Below are positions 28,217-38,875 of a stretch of 64,000 nt of DNA, piece after piece (within the stretch, counting starts at the first letter, position 1; every line of letters starts with the position of its first letter). The stretch comes from Aurantiacibacter aquimixticola (GTDB taxonomy: Bacteria > Pseudomonadota > Alphaproteobacteria > Sphingomonadales > Sphingomonadaceae), in assembly GCF_003605475.1 (NCBI RefSeq), contig NZ_RAHX01000001.1, positions 1,984,001-2,048,000 on the forward strand, in the 5' to 3' direction. The notes beneath the pieces are model-generated. The model did not search any database. It was given only the letters and a program-made list of their open reading frames with translations, and was not told where the DNA came from. A program made the position numbers and the translations under genes.

Positions 28217-28996
28217 ATGATTTCCGACAGCGATATCGCTCTGGCTCACCGCTGCGCCGACGCGGCGCGCGATGCCATCCGCCCGCTTTTCCGTGGCGAA
28301 TACGATTCCGACTCGAAAGCCGATGCCAGTCCGGTGACCGAAGCCGACCGGGCAGCGGAAGCCGCGATGCGCAAGCTGATCGAGGCGGAATGTTCGGCGG
28401 ACGGCATTCACGGCGAGGAATTCGGTGTGAAGGACGGCGCGAGCGCGCGCCAATGGGTGCTCGATCCGATCGATGGGACCACCGCCTTTCTGGCCGGCCG
28501 TCCGATCTTCGGCACGCTGATCGCGCTGCTGGTGGATGGCTTTCCGGTGATGGGCGTGATCGATCAGCCGATCCTTGGTGAACGCTGGATCGGCATTGCC
28601 GGGCAGGGCACGCGCTTCAATGGCAAGGCTGTGAAGGCGCGGCTGTGTCCGGAGCTCGGCAAGGCGACCATCGCCACAACGGGGCCGCATTATTTCAGCG
28701 TCGAGCAGGGAGATCGCTTCATGGCGCTGGCCGGGCAGACAGACCACAGGCGCATGGTGATGGGCGGCGATTGCTACAATTACGGCTGCCTTGCCTCGGG
28801 CCAGCTCGACATCGTCGCCGAGGCCGGGCTGAAGCTGCACGACTACGCCGCGCTCGTCCCGGTGGTCGAAGGTGCGGGCGGGGTGATGAGCGACTGGGGC
28901 GGCGAGCCGCTCCATGCGGAGAGCGACGGCACCGTGCTCGCACTAGGCGATCCGGCGCGGCTGGAGGATGTGCTGGACGTGCTTGCCAACGACTGA
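28217..28996 (+). CDS. hisN: Histidinol-phosphatase (inositol monophosphatase family)
   Basis: A 259-residue member of the IMPase superfamily with both metal-binding motifs: GEE (66-68) and DPIDGTT (83-89), plus a late GLKLHDYAALVPVVEGAGG segment. Sphingomonads and actinobacteria use such a protein as HisN in histidine synthesis. The substrate cannot be proven from sequence, so inositol-phosphatase activity is an alternative. AGGAG lies 8 bases before the ATG. Confidence 0.85.
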   Translation: MISDSDIALAHRCADAARDAIRPLFRGEYDSDSKADASPVTEADRAAEAAMRKLIEAECSADGIHGEEFGVKDGASARQWVLDPIDGTTAFLAGRPIFGTLIALLVDGFPVMGVIDQPILGERWIGIAGQGTRFNGKAVKARLCPELGKATIATTGPHYFSVEQGDRFMALAGQTDHRRMVMGGDCYNYGCLASGQLDIVAEAGLKLHDYAALVPVVEGAGGVMSDWGGEPLHAESDGTVLALGDPARLEDVLDVLAND

Positions 28997-29166
28997 CCGA
29001 TGGTGCGGCACGGCTCGGCATCGCTTTGTTGCGCCTCGGCACCACCGGTTCGGTCAAATATGACAGATCGGTGAAGCATCATTTCCGAGCAGGGCGCGCG
29101 AGCGTATTTTCCCGCAAGGCCGGATGCGCCAATAGAGCGCGTTGAGCCCGCAAGAGGGAGAATGTC

Positions 29167-31575
29167 ATGCGTATTTTGCCGATCTCTACATCGAAATCAC
29201 GTGCCGCCTGGCTCGCAGGATGTGCGACGCTCGCGGTCATGGCCACACCCGCTCACGCGCAGGAGGGGCAGGAGCCGGTCGCCGCCGAGGAAGACGATCT
29301 CAATAATGCGATCATCGTTACCGCCACGAAGCGCGCGGCCAACATTCAGGACATTCCCTTTTCCATCAACGCGCAGACCGCCGATGACATCCAGCGTTCG
29401 GGCGCGGTTACGATCGAGGACCTGTCGCGCAATGTCGCTGGCTTGTCGGTCCAGAATCTCGGCCCCGGGCAGAGCCAGGTCTCGGTGCGCGGCGTGTCCG
29501 CCGGACAGGTCGTGCGCGACCAGCCGGGCGTGAAGGAACAGGTCGGTGTCTATCTCGATGAAAGCGTCATCTCGCTCTCGCTCTTCACCCCCGATCTCGA
29601 TCTGTTCGATCTCAACCGCGTGGAAACCTTGCGCGGCCCGCAGGGCACGCTGTTCGGTTCAGGCAGCGTCGGCGGCACCATCCGCTACATCACCAACCAG
29701 CCGGTCATCGGCCTGACCGAAGGTGTGGTCGAAGGGAACATCAACCGCGTCGACGGGGACGATCTAGGCTACCATCTGAAGGGGGCGATCAACGTGCCGC
29801 TCGGCGGCAATGTCGCGGCGCGCGCGGTCGGCTATTATACGCAATATGGCGGCTTCATCGACGCCGCTGGATCGGGCGGCGGGCAGAACGTCAATGATGG
29901 CGAGCGCTATGGCGGCCGCTTGTCAATCCGCTTCGACAATGGTGCCGGGCTAAGCGTCACGCCGCGCGTGGTCTACCAGCGCGTCGAGGCGAACGGCTTC
30001 AACCGGCAGGAGGTGTTCAATCTTTACGCCAACCCCTTTACGGTAAGCACCGATCCTTTCATCTTCGACGATCGCCAGCAATTCCTGCTTCTGCGCGAAG
30101 GGTTCGAGGACGAGACGCTGATCGCCGACCTTGTCGCCGACGTGGATCTGGGCGGCATCATCCTCACCTCGGTCACGTCCTACACGGACCGCGAGATCCT
30201 CGTCAGCCGCGATGCGAGCGCGTTGACAGGGTCGGTCTCGGTCGATCTCGATCTCGACAACGACGCAGTCTTCCTGCCCTCCAACCTGCGCGACACGACC
30301 GACCTCGAAACGTGGACGCAGGAACTGCGGCTGGCATCCGACACGGACGGCCCGCTGCAATGGCTCATCGGCGGCTTCTATCAGGACACCAGCCGTTTCT
30401 ATCGCCAGCGCTTGCCGACGCCGGGTTACGCCGCGTTCGTCGACGATGCGCTCGGCGATGGCACGTCTGCCGCGGTCGCCAATGGCTTCGACAATCTGGA
30501 CAGTCCGTTCAACTCGGACCTGCCTTACGATATCGAACAGTTCGCCGTGTTCGGTGAGGCGACCTATTCGCTGACCGACCGCTTCGATATCACAGCAGGC
30601 GCGCGCTATTACAATTTCGACGAGACGCGCACGATCACCACGGGCGGCTTGTTCGCCAATGGCGATGCCGGTCAGGTTGACACGACCAGCTCGGACGGGA
30701 TCAGCCCGCGCGTGCTGCTGAGCTACGACATCACGCCCGATCTCACGCTGAACGCGCAGGCGTCCAAAGGCTTCCGCCTTGGCGGCGTGAACGATCCGCT
30801 CAACACACCGCTCTGCAATGACGAGGATCTGGCACTGTTCGGCGGTTTCCAGGACTATGACGACGAGTCGCTCTGGAATTACGAAGTCGGCGCGAAGGCG
30901 CAGGGCCGCGGCTTCTATGCCAATGCCGCCGCCTTCTACACTGATATCAGCGATCTGCAGGTGACGCTCGATGCGGGCAGCTGCTCTTCCCGCATCGTCT
31001 TCAACGTGCCCGAAGCGCATACGATGGGCGTGGAAGCAGAATTCGGCGTGACGCCGCTCGACGGGCTCGATTTCGTCGTCTCCGGCAGCCTGCTGGAAGC
31101 CGAGTTCGACAGCACGCTGCCCGATCCGCTGGCCGGGGCGACGGGTATTCGCGAAGGCAATCGCCTGCCATCGGTGCCGGAATTCCAGGTGTCGGTTACC
31201 GGCAGTTACGAATTCCCTATCGCTCGCAACGCCGACGCGTATTTCGCTGCGGCCTTTACCCATGTCGGCAATCGCTACACCCAGCCGAGCGACCAGGAAG
31301 ACAATCCGCGCACCTTCGTGTCGAACCTGCCCTTCCTCGGCGCGCCCGGCACGGATGAAACCGTGGTCGACTTGCTGCTGCCGTCCTACGAATTGCTGAA
31401 CCTGTCGGCTGGCGTGGACATGGACAATGGCCTGTCTGTCATCGCTTATGTGAACAATGTGTTTGACGAGAACCCGCTGCTTTCCTTCGACCGAGAACGC
31501 GGCGGCCGCGCCCGCCTTGGCTTCGCCGTGGGCCAGCCGCGCACATACGGCATGACGGTCCGCAAGGAGTTCTGA
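29167..31575 (+). CDS. TonB-dependent outer-membrane receptor
   Basis: An 802-residue receptor with a signal peptide (cleavage after AHAQ, about 32) and a TonB-box-like AIIVTATKR (about 47-55). The plug domain (about 58-170) contains LRGPQGTLFGSGSVGGTIRY, and a 22-strand barrel ends with FAVGQPRTYGMTVRKEF. This Caulobacter/sphingomonad-type receptor takes up an unknown substrate using the TonB-ExbBD motor encoded upstream. A GAGGGAG SD precedes the ATG. The 170 bases upstream hold no recognisable riboswitch. Confidence 0.93.
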   Translation: MRILPISTSKSRAAWLAGCATLAVMATPAHAQEGQEPVAAEEDDLNNAIIVTATKRAANIQDIPFSINAQTADDIQRSGAVTIEDLSRNVAGLSVQNLGPGQSQVSVRGVSAGQVVRDQPGVKEQVGVYLDESVISLSLFTPDLDLFDLNRVETLRGPQGTLFGSGSVGGTIRYITNQPVIGLTEGVVEGNINRVDGDDLGYHLKGAINVPLGGNVAARAVGYYTQYGGFIDAAGSGGGQNVNDGERYGGRLSIRFDNGAGLSVTPRVVYQRVEANGFNRQEVFNLYANPFTVSTDPFIFDDRQQFLLLREGFEDETLIADLVADVDLGGIILTSVTSYTDREILVSRDASALTGSVSVDLDLDNDAVFLPSNLRDTTDLETWTQELRLASDTDGPLQWLIGGFYQDTSRFYRQRLPTPGYAAFVDDALGDGTSAAVANGFDNLDSPFNSDLPYDIEQFAVFGEATYSLTDRFDITAGARYYNFDETRTITTGGLFANGDAGQVDTTSSDGISPRVLLSYDITPDLTLNAQASKGFRLGGVNDPLNTPLCNDEDLALFGGFQDYDDESLWNYEVGAKAQGRGFYANAAAFYTDISDLQVTLDAGSCSSRIVFNVPEAHTMGVEAEFGVTPLDGLDFVVSGSLLEAEFDSTLPDPLAGATGIREGNRLPSVPEFQVSVTGSYEFPIARNADAYFAAAFTHVGNRYTQPSDQEDNPRTFVSNLPFLGAPGTDETVVDLLLPSYELLNLSAGVDMDNGLSVIAYVNNVFDENPLLSFDRERGGRARLGFAVGQPRTYGMTVRKEF

Positions 31576-31728
31576 TTTCGATCTTTCCGGCGGCGCATCG
31601 CCCTCTGTCGAAGCGCCGTCGGACAGCAACATTTCCGAACCCTAACGCGGGCACTTTTCGCCGCCGCAAAAATATGCAAATGGCCCCCGCCCGCCACGTC
31701 GGCGGGCATCGTTAGGGGGTCTAACCAC

Positions 31729-32337
31729 ATGAAGAACTTGCTTATCGCCGCCGCGCTTGGCGCGGTGGTGGCCACGCCTGCCTACGCGCAGGATCTCAAT
31801 CCGGCAGCCGAAGACAAGGCCGGTGCGCGCATCGAAGGCCGCGTCTTCTGGGAACGCATCAACGATCCGGAAGAAGACATCGGCATCAATTACGAGCTCG
31901 GCAGCGGTGTCGGCTTCGGCGGCGAAATCGGCTATGATATTCCCGTAAGCGAAACCGTGCTGGTCGGTCCGTATGCGCAGTACTCGGCCTCCACGGTCGA
32001 AACCTGCGAACTTCACCTCTGCGTCAGCTCCGGCGGCTACTGGGCTGCGGGGCTGCAGGTCGGCTTCATCACCGGCCAGTCCGGCATGGTTTATGGCAAG
32101 CTGGGCTATGGCCAGCAGACCGTCGACCTGGTCGGCCCGTTCGAATTCGAAGGCGAGACTTTCAACTTCGACGAAAGCGAAAGCGGCGGCGGATACAAAT
32201 TCGCCCTCGGTTACGATCACAGCTTCTCCGAGAACATTTACGGGCGCATCGATCTGTCGGTCAGCGAAAGCTACGACATTTACGATTTCGATTTCCAGCG
32301 CACCACCATCGGCATCGGGATCGGCGCGCGCTTCTAA
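31729..32337 (+). CDS. Outer-membrane beta-barrel protein (opacity/porin type)
   Basis: A 202-residue protein with a signal peptide (cleavage after AYAQ, about residue 21). It is predicted to be an eight-stranded barrel: strands alternate from residue 31 onward and the last strand ends IGIGIGARF with a terminal Phe. The family resembles porin-family/Rv-like OprF N-domains. The SD GGGGG lies in the loop of a small GTTAG/CTAAC hairpin (31711-31725), which could affect translation. It follows the TonB receptor by 153 bases. Confidence 0.85.
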   Translation: MKNLLIAAALGAVVATPAYAQDLNPAAEDKAGARIEGRVFWERINDPEEDIGINYELGSGVGFGGEIGYDIPVSETVLVGPYAQYSASTVETCELHLCVSSGGYWAAGLQVGFITGQSGMVYGKLGYGQQTVDLVGPFEFEGETFNFDESESGGGYKFALGYDHSFSENIYGRIDLSVSESYDIYDFDFQRTTIGIGIGARF

Positions 32338-32358
32338 GCGCTTCTCGCAAGCTTGAAC

Positions 32359-32390
32359 GCGGCGGCGTGGCCTACGGGCTGCGCCGCCGC
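32359..32390 (+). terminator. Possible terminator hairpin after the beta-barrel gene
   Basis: Nine-base arms GCGGCGGCG (32359-32367) and CGCCGCCGC (32382-32390) enclose a 14-base loop. The following ATTTGC has only a short T-run, so intrinsic termination would be weak. Confidence 0.4.
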
Positions 32391-32533
32391 ATTTGCATGC
32401 CGGGCCGCGAATCGCTTGCATTTGCGGGCAAAAGCGCTAATTGCGCGCCCTTCACCGACACGTGATTATCTGCCGGTCTGGCCGTAAGGGCTGCCAGGGC
32501 TGGTTCGGACGTGTCTCTGACAAGGAGATGAAA

Positions 32534-32737
32534 ATGCCCAAGCTGAAGACCAAGAGCGGTGTGAAGAAACGCTTCAAAATCACCGCCAACGGCAAGGTCA
32601 AGCATGGTGTCGCGGGCAAGCGCCACCGCCTGATCAGCCACAGTGCGAAGTATATCCGCCAGCAGCGCGGCACCAAGGTTCTCGCCAAGTGCGACCAGGC
32701 TGCCGTGAAGAAATGGGCCCCTTACGGGCTCGATTGA
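32534..32737 (+). CDS. rpmI: 50S ribosomal protein L35
   Basis: A 67-residue ribosomal protein with the [14 protein letters not shown] start and KHGVAGKRH region of L35. AAGGAG lies 8 bases before the ATG. It is followed by rplT after 14 bases. infC, often upstream, is not here. The 196 bases before it probably hold the promoter. Confidence 0.97.
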   Translation: MPKLKTKSGVKKRFKITANGKVKHGVAGKRHRLISHSAKYIRQQRGTKVLAKCDQAAVKKWAPYGLD

Positions 32738-32751
32738 GGGAGTACTAGCAC

Positions 32752-33111
32752 ATGCCTCGCATCAAACGCGGCGTCACCACGCGCCAGAAGCACAAGCGTC
32801 TACTGGATCAGGCGAAGGGCTATCGCGGCCGTCGCAAGAATACGATCCGTGTCGCTCGCCAGGCCGTCGAAAAGGCCGGCCAGTACGCCTATCGCGACCG
32901 CAAGGTCAAAAAGCGCAACTTCCGCGCGCTGTGGATCCAGCGCATCAACGCGGCCGTGCGCGCGGAAGGCCTCACCTATTCGCAGTTCATGCACGGCGTG
33001 AAGCTTGCGGGTATCGAGCTTGATCGCAAGGTCATGGCCGATCTCGCCATGAACGAGGCGGAAGCCTTTACCGGCATCATCAAGCAGGCGAAGGAAGCGC
33101 TTCCCGCCTGA
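32752..33111 (+). CDS. rplT: 50S ribosomal protein L20
   Basis: A 119-residue ribosomal protein needed for early large-subunit assembly. It has the [16 protein letters not shown] start and the [16 protein letters not shown] and [11 protein letters not shown] segments typical of L20. GGGAG precedes the ATG. The gene is followed by an intrinsic terminator before pheS, so rpmI-rplT is a separate unit from pheST. Confidence 0.97.
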   Translation: MPRIKRGVTTRQKHKRLLDQAKGYRGRRKNTIRVARQAVEKAGQYAYRDRKVKKRNFRALWIQRINAAVRAEGLTYSQFMHGVKLAGIELDRKVMADLAMNEAEAFTGIIKQAKEALPA

Positions 33112-33135
33112 TTGACGAGCTTTAGAAATACGAGA

Positions 33136-33165
33136 AGCGCCATCCGAGAGGGTGGCGCTTTTTGT
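33136..33165 (+). terminator. Rho-independent terminator after rplT
   Basis: Ten-base arms (33136-33145 and 33150-33159, one G-T pair) with a GAGA loop are followed by a T-run. This separates rpmI-rplT from pheS. A pheA-like attenuator is unlikely because the hairpin is at the usual post-stop distance. Confidence 0.88.
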
Positions 33166-33190
33166 TTGCGACCACTAAGCGAGCGAGCCC

Positions 33191-34330
33191 ATGAGCACGA
33201 GCCAGGAAGAACAGGTCACCCAAACGCTGGAGCGCCTGCATCGCGCCGCAAGCGTTGCCGATGTCGAAGCGATCCGCGTGGAAGCGCTGGGCAAGCAGGG
33301 CTGGATCAGCCAGCTGATGAAATCGCTCGGTAAGATGACGCCTGAGGAGCGCCAGAGCGAAGCTCCGCGCATTCAGGGCCTGCGCACCCGGGTCGCCGAC
33401 GCGATCGAAGCGCGCAAGGCGGCGCTGGCGTCGGCCGAGCTCGAGGCCCGCCTCGCGACCGAGACGATCGACCTCACATTGCCTGCGCCCGCGCAGCCGC
33501 AAGGCAGCATCCACCCTGTGAGCCAGGTAATGGACGAGCTGGCGGAGATCTTCGCCGATATGGGCTTCTCCGTCGCTACTGGCCCGGAGATCGAGGACGA
33601 CTGGTACAATTTCACCGCGCTCAACATGCCCGAAAGCCATCCCGCGCGCGCGATGCACGACACCTTCTACTTCCCGGACGAAGCACATAAGGGCGGGCGA
33701 CCGGCCTCAAGTAGCGAAGCGGTAGGCCCAGGACGAATGCTGCTGCGCACGCACACATCTCCGGTGCAGATCCGCACCATGATCGCCGAGGGCGCGCCCT
33801 TGCGCATCATCGCGCCGGGCCGCGTCTATCGCAGCGACAGCGATGCGACGCATACGCCGATGTTTCACCAGGTCGAAGGGCTGGTGATCGACAAGGGCAT
33901 CCATCTCGGCCATCTGAAATGGACGCTGGAGACGTTTCTCAAGGCGTTCTTCGAGAAGGACGATATCGTCCTGCGTTTGCGCCCCAGCTACTTTCCCTTC
34001 ACCGAGCCGAGCGTCGAGGCCGATGTCGGCTTCGCCATCGTCGACGGCAAGCGCGTGCTCGGCGGCAGCGGCGATGCGCCGGGGCATGGCTGGATGGAGC
34101 TGCTCGGCAGCGGCATGGTCAACCGCCGGGTCATCGAGTTTGCCGGACTGGACCCGGATGAATGGCAGGGTTTCGCCTGGGGCCTCGGGGTCGATCGGCT
34201 CGCCATGTTGAAATACGGCATGGACGATCTGCGCGCCTTTTTCGACGGCGATGCCCGCTGGCTGTCGCATTACGGCTTTTCCGCTTTCGATCAGCCGACC
34301 CTTTCCGCCGGCGTGGGAGCGCGGTCATGA
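33191..34330 (+). CDS. pheS: Phenylalanine--tRNA ligase alpha subunit (with in-frame insertion)
   Basis: Charges tRNA-Phe with PheT. The class II motifs are intact: [12 protein letters not shown] (about 150-161), [14 protein letters not shown] (about 184-197), [20 protein letters not shown] and the motif 3 region [13 protein letters not shown]. At 379 residues it is longer than most. Residues 167-182 ([16 protein letters not shown]) sit between DEAH and MLLRTHTS, where other alphaproteobacteria have about 3-4 residues. The insertion is in frame and probably lies in a surface loop. It overlaps pheT by 4 bases. Confidence 0.96.
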   Translation: MSTSQEEQVTQTLERLHRAASVADVEAIRVEALGKQGWISQLMKSLGKMTPEERQSEAPRIQGLRTRVADAIEARKAALASAELEARLATETIDLTLPAPAQPQGSIHPVSQVMDELAEIFADMGFSVATGPEIEDDWYNFTALNMPESHPARAMHDTFYFPDEAHKGGRPASSSEAVGPGRMLLRTHTSPVQIRTMIAEGAPLRIIAPGRVYRSDSDATHTPMFHQVEGLVIDKGIHLGHLKWTLETFLKAFFEKDDIVLRLRPSYFPFTEPSVEADVGFAIVDGKRVLGGSGDAPGHGWMELLGSGMVNRRVIEFAGLDPDEWQGFAWGLGVDRLAMLKYGMDDLRAFFDGDARWLSHYGFSAFDQPTLSAGVGARS

Positions 34331-36723
34331 AATTCTCGCTCGAATGGCTGAAATATTTCCTCGAAACCGATGCCACGCTGGACGAGATCGCCGCGAAGCT
34401 GAATGCCATCGGCATCGAGGTGGAGGATATCGAAGATCCGGCACAGAAGCTGGACGGCTTTCGCGTAGCGGAGGTGCTGACGGCCGAGAAGCATCCCGAT
34501 GCGGACAAGCTGCAGGTGCTGTCGGTGAACACCGGTGAGGGTTCGCCGCTGCAGGTCGTTTGCGGTGCGCCCAATGCGCGCGCGGGTATGAAGGGCGTGC
34601 TCGGCCTGCCCGGCGCGGTCGTCCCGGCAAACGGGATGAAGCTGCGCCAGAGCGCCATTCGCGGCGTGGAGAGCAACGGCATGATGTGCTCGGTGCGCGA
34701 GCTGGAGCTGGGCGATGAGCATGACGGCATCATCGAACTGCCGGAGGACGCGCCGGTGGGCGAAGCCTTTGCGCAATATCAGGGCACGAGCCCGGTCTTC
34801 GATGTGGCGATCACGCCGAACCGGCCCGATTGCATGGGCGTTTACGGCATTGCGCGCGATCTCGCCGCGGCTGGCATGGGCACGTTCAAGCCTGTCGAGC
34901 CGAGCGGTATCGAGGCGACGCATCCCTGCCCGGTCGAAATCCGCACCGACGATCCCGAAGGGTGTCCTGCATTCTATGGCCGCGTGATCAGGGGCGTCGA
35001 CAACACCGTGCCGTCTCCCGACTGGATGCAGCGGCGGCTGATCGCCGCGGGCCAGCGGCCGATCAGCGCTATCGTCGACATCACCAATTACGTCATGCTC
35101 GCTTACGGCCGCCCGGCGCATGCCTACGACCTCGCAAAGCTCTCCGGCCCCGTGGTCGCTCGCCGCGCCAGAAACGACGAAACGGTCCAGGCGCTGAATG
35201 AGAAGACCTATACGCTCGACGACACGATGACAGTCATTGCGGACGACAATGGCGTCCATGACATCGCCGGGATCATGGGCGGCGAGCATTCGGGCGTGCA
35301 AACGCAGACGACCGATGTGCTGCTCGAAATCGCCTATTTTGACCCGGAGCGTATCGGCGTGACGGGCCGCAAGCTCGGCCTCGCCAGCGATGCGCGCACG
35401 CGGTTCGAGCGCGGCGTCGATCCGGCCTTCCTCGACGATGGTCTGGCTATTCTCACCAGCCTCATTCAGCGCGTCTGCGGCGGGGAGGCGAGCGAGGTTG
35501 TGCGCGCCGGATCGCCGCCGAGCGAGCCGAAGGCGGTTGCCTTCGATCCCGGCCTGACCGAGCGACTGGGCGGCATCGGCATTCCCGAAGACGAGCAGCG
35601 CCGCATTCTCGAAAGCCTCGATTTCACAGTCAGCCCGGACTGGCAGGTCACCTGTCCGCTGCGCCGCCACGACGTGGAAGGCGCAGCCGACCTGGTCGAG
35701 GAAGTCGTTCGCATCCACGGCCTCGACAAGGTCGCAAGCGTTGCCTTGCCGCGCGTGGATGGCGTGGCCCGCCCGACAGCCACGCCCGAGCAGCAGGTGG
35801 AGCGCCGGGTGCGACGCGCCGCCGCTGCGCGCGGTCTGCACGAGGCGATCACCTGGTCTTTCCTGCCGACCGATCAGGCCGAGCATTTTGCCTCCGACGG
35901 CGAAGCGCTGTGGGTGCTCGACAACCCGATCAGCGAGGACATGAAGGCGATGCGCCCCTCGCTTATCCCCGGCCTGCTGTCGGCGGCCAAGCGCAATGCC
36001 GATCGCGGCGCGGATGGCGCGCGGCTGTTCGAGATCGGCCGTCGCTATCTGCGCGGTAAGGATGGCGCGAGCGACGAGCATCCAACGCTTGCCGTGCTGC
36101 TGGCGGGAGAGAAGACACCGCGCGGCTGGGTCAACGGAAAGGCGGCGATGTTCGACGCCTTCGACGCCAAGGCCGAGGCGGAAGCGCTGCTTGCCGAAGC
36201 GGGAGCTCCGGTCGACAGGCTGATGGTGATGAGCGAGGCGGGGGCACAATTCCATCCCGGGCAGTCGGGAACGCTGCGGCTCGGCCCGAAAAACGTGCTT
36301 GCCCGCTTCGGCGCGCTGCATCCGGCCACGCTCGATTCTTTCGATATCGACGGGCCGGTGATGGCGGTCGAAATCTATCTCGACGCGATCCCCGCCAAGA
36401 AGGGCAAGCAGGGCTTCGCCAAGCCCGACTATGCGCCGCCCGCTCTGCAGGCCGTCAAGCGCGACTTCGCCTTCCTCGTTCCGGCAGAGCTTGCCGCGGG
36501 CAATCTGCTGCGCGCCGTGAAAGGCGCGGACAAGGCCCACCTGACCAATGCGCGCATCTTTGACGTGTTCGCCGGGCAGGGCGTGCCGGAAGGCAAGAAG
36601 TCGATCGCGCTGGAAGTCACGCTCCAGCCCGGAGAGAAGTCGTTCAAGGATGACGAGCTGAAGGCGATCTCGGACGCCGTGGTTGCCGCCGCGGGCAAGC
36701 TCGGCGCGGAACTGCGCGGCTGA
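34327..36723 (+). CDS. pheT: Phenylalanine--tRNA ligase beta subunit
   Basis: A 798-residue subunit with an N-terminal EMAP/tRNA-binding domain (about 40-150), a B3/B4 editing region in the middle, a B5 domain and a C-terminal FDX-ACB anticodon-binding domain (about 705-798, beginning [20 protein letters not shown]). The ATG overlaps the pheS stop (ATGA), which is typical of pheST. The frame is open upstream within pheS, but only from 34327 does it match the family. prfC follows after 4 bases. Confidence 0.97.
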   Translation: MKFSLEWLKYFLETDATLDEIAAKLNAIGIEVEDIEDPAQKLDGFRVAEVLTAEKHPDADKLQVLSVNTGEGSPLQVVCGAPNARAGMKGVLGLPGAVVPANGMKLRQSAIRGVESNGMMCSVRELELGDEHDGIIELPEDAPVGEAFAQYQGTSPVFDVAITPNRPDCMGVYGIARDLAAAGMGTFKPVEPSGIEATHPCPVEIRTDDPEGCPAFYGRVIRGVDNTVPSPDWMQRRLIAAGQRPISAIVDITNYVMLAYGRPAHAYDLAKLSGPVVARRARNDETVQALNEKTYTLDDTMTVIADDNGVHDIAGIMGGEHSGVQTQTTDVLLEIAYFDPERIGVTGRKLGLASDARTRFERGVDPAFLDDGLAILTSLIQRVCGGEASEVVRAGSPPSEPKAVAFDPGLTERLGGIGIPEDEQRRILESLDFTVSPDWQVTCPLRRHDVEGAADLVEEVVRIHGLDKVASVALPRVDGVARPTATPEQQVERRVRRAAAARGLHEAITWSFLPTDQAEHFASDGEALWVLDNPISEDMKAMRPSLIPGLLSAAKRNADRGADGARLFEIGRRYLRGKDGASDEHPTLAVLLAGEKTPRGWVNGKAAMFDAFDAKAEAEALLAEAGAPVDRLMVMSEAGAQFHPGQSGTLRLGPKNVLARFGALHPATLDSFDIDGPVMAVEIYLDAIPAKKGKQGFAKPDYAPPALQAVKRDFAFLVPAELAAGNLLRAVKGADKAHLTNARIFDVFAGQGVPEGKKSIALEVTLQPGEKSFKDDELKAISDAVVAAAGKLGAELRG

Positions 36724-36727
36724 CCCG

Positions 36728-38263
36728 ATGACCAATTCGCGCCGCACCTTCGCGATCATCTCGCACCCTGACGCCGGCAAGACCACGCTGACCGAAAAGC
36801 TGTTGCTGCAGGGCGGGGCGATCCATCTGGCGGGCGAGGTGAAGGCGCGCGGTGCGGCGCGGAGGGCGCGGTCCGACTGGATGAAGATCGAGCAGCAGCG
36901 CGGCATCTCCGTCACGTCCAGCGTGATGACCTTCGAAAAGGAGATCGAAGGGGAGACGATCACCTTCAATCTGCTCGATACGCCGGGCCACGAAGACTTC
37001 TCGGAAGACACCTATCGTACGCTGACGGCGGTCGACAGCGCCATCATGGTGATCGATGCCGCCAAGGGTATCGAGCCGCAGACGCGCAAGCTGTTCGAGG
37101 TCTGCCGTCTTCGCTCCGTCCCGATCATTACCTTAATCAACAAGGTGGACCGCGAGGGGCGCAGCGGATTCGAATTGCTCGACGAGGTGGCGGACATGCT
37201 GGCGCTCGACGTCAGCCCGCAGATGTGGCCCGTTGGCATGGGCGGCCTGTTCGAAGGCCTGCTCGATTTCCGCAGCGGCGAGGTCGCGCGGCCCGAAGGC
37301 GACTCGAAGGAATATCTCGGCAAGCGCGATGGTGACGCGGATATTCCGGAGAATTTCGCCGAGGAGGCCGAACTGGCGCAGGTCGGCTATCCCGAATTCG
37401 ATCTGGAGGCCTATCGCAATGGCGATCTCACGCCGGTCTATTTCGGCAGCGCGCTCAAGAATTTCGGAGTCGAGGAGCTGATCGATGCGATTGCGCGTCA
37501 CGCCCCGCCCCCGCGCCCCCAGCCTGCCGGCGAGGACCAGATCAGCCCAGAGCGGGACGAGGTCACCGGCTTCATCTTCAAGGTGCAGGCGAATATGGAC
37601 CCGAACCATCGCGACCGGATCGCCTTCATGCGGCAGGTGTCCGGCACGTTCAAACGCGGCATGAAACTGACGCCGAGCGGGCTGGGCAAACCCATTGCCG
37701 TGCATTCGCCTATCCTGTTTTTCGCACAGGACCGCGAGATTGCCGACACTGCCGAGCCGGGCGATATCATCGGCATTCCCAATCACGGCACGCTGCGCGT
37801 TGGTGATACGCTGTCCGAAAAGAACGACATTCGCTTCACCGGCCTGCCCAATTTCGCGCCCGAGATCCTGCGCCGCGTGCAATTGAAGGATCCGACAAAG
37901 ACCAAGCAGTTGCGAAAGGCACTGGACGATCTTTCCGAAGAGGGCGTGATACAGGTATTCTACCCGGAGATCGGCGGCAGCAGCATTGTTGGCGTGGTCG
38001 GACAGTTGCAGCTCGACGTGCTGATTTCGCGCCTCTCAGCGGAATACAAGGTGGAAGCCGCACTCGAAGCCTCACCCTTCGCCACCGCCCGCTGGCTGAA
38101 GGGCCCACAGGACAAGATCGACGAATTCGAGCGCTTCAACCAGGGCAGCCTCGCGCGCGACCGTGACGGCGACCTCGTCTTCATGGCGAAGAGCCCTTGG
38201 GATGTCGGCTATCAGGAAGAGAAGAACCCCGAACTGGCGTTTTCGGCAACGAAGGAACGGTGA
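36728..38263 (+). CDS. prfC: Peptide chain release factor 3
   Basis: A GTPase that recycles release factors after termination. The 511-residue length is slightly under the E. coli protein. The P-loop SHPDAGKTT lies at about 12-20, switch regions include QQRGISVTSSVM and DTPGHEDFSEDTYR, and NKVDREG provides the G4 motif. It starts 4 bases after pheT. prfC behind pheST may be cotranscribed. Confidence 0.96.
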   Translation: MTNSRRTFAIISHPDAGKTTLTEKLLLQGGAIHLAGEVKARGAARRARSDWMKIEQQRGISVTSSVMTFEKEIEGETITFNLLDTPGHEDFSEDTYRTLTAVDSAIMVIDAAKGIEPQTRKLFEVCRLRSVPIITLINKVDREGRSGFELLDEVADMLALDVSPQMWPVGMGGLFEGLLDFRSGEVARPEGDSKEYLGKRDGDADIPENFAEEAELAQVGYPEFDLEAYRNGDLTPVYFGSALKNFGVEELIDAIARHAPPPRPQPAGEDQISPERDEVTGFIFKVQANMDPNHRDRIAFMRQVSGTFKRGMKLTPSGLGKPIAVHSPILFFAQDREIADTAEPGDIIGIPNHGTLRVGDTLSEKNDIRFTGLPNFAPEILRRVQLKDPTKTKQLRKALDDLSEEGVIQVFYPEIGGSSIVGVVGQLQLDVLISRLSAEYKVEAALEASPFATARWLKGPQDKIDEFERFNQGSLARDRDGDLVFMAKSPWDVGYQEEKNPELAFSATKER

Positions 38264-38294
38264 CAGCAGCGTCGGGCGTCACTAGGCTGACCCA

Positions 38295-38870
38295 ATGGCT
38301 GATTTCTTCGACGCGCTGAGCGACAAACATATTGCGATGATCGAGCGCCAGCCGGTGTTCTTCGTTGCCACCGCCGCACCGGATGCGCGGATCAATCTGT
38401 CGCCCAAGGGCTACGACGCGTTTCGCATCCTCTCGCCGACACGCGTTGCCTATCTCGACCTCGCCGGATCGGGCAACGAGACCAACGCCCATCTGCTCGC
38501 CGACGGGCGCATCACCGTCATGTTTTGCAATTTCGAACAGCCCGCGCTCATCCTGCGCCTCTATGGCATCGGCAAGCCGGTGTTGCCGAAAGACGAGGGC
38601 TGGGATGCGCTTGCCGTCCATTTCACCCTGCTGCCCGGCACGCGGCAGATTTTCGATATCGCCGTAGAGAGCGTGCAGACAAGCTGTGGCTGGGGTGTGC
38701 CCTTCATGGATTACGAACGCGAGCGGCACACGCTGCTCAAGGCGCACAAGGATGTCGATGCAGAAGCGTGGGCGGCCAAGCACCGGGCTCGCACCGAGAG
38801 CATCGATGGGCTGCCGACACGGCCGACCGATCGCTATATCGAGGGAGAAATGCCGGACACGCCCGCGTGA
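38295..38870 (+). CDS. Pyridoxamine 5'-phosphate oxidase-family flavoprotein
   Basis: A 191-residue protein of the split-barrel FMN-binding fold. The N-terminal half carries PVFFVATAAPDARINLSPKG and the GSGNETNAHLLADGRITVMFCNF region. Proteins of this type are annotated as general stress or PNPOx-like; the true substrate is unknown. It follows prfC by 31 bases and ends close to the nuclease-like gene, which may be coupled through a GTG at 38867. Confidence 0.8.
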   Translation: MADFFDALSDKHIAMIERQPVFFVATAAPDARINLSPKGYDAFRILSPTRVAYLDLAGSGNETNAHLLADGRITVMFCNFEQPALILRLYGIGKPVLPKDEGWDALAVHFTLLPGTRQIFDIAVESVQTSCGWGVPFMDYERERHTLLKAHKDVDAEAWAAKHRARTESIDGLPTRPTDRYIEGEMPDTPA

Positions 38871-38875
38871 GCGGT

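Noticed and set aside
29950..31632. 560-residue antisense frame over the TonB receptor
   Set aside because: Shadow of a clear receptor gene; Arg/Glu/Val-rich with no domain.
34291..37011. 906-residue open frame antisense to pheT
   Set aside because: Long antisense frames are expected in GC-rich DNA; it lies over a clear pheT gene and shows no domain.
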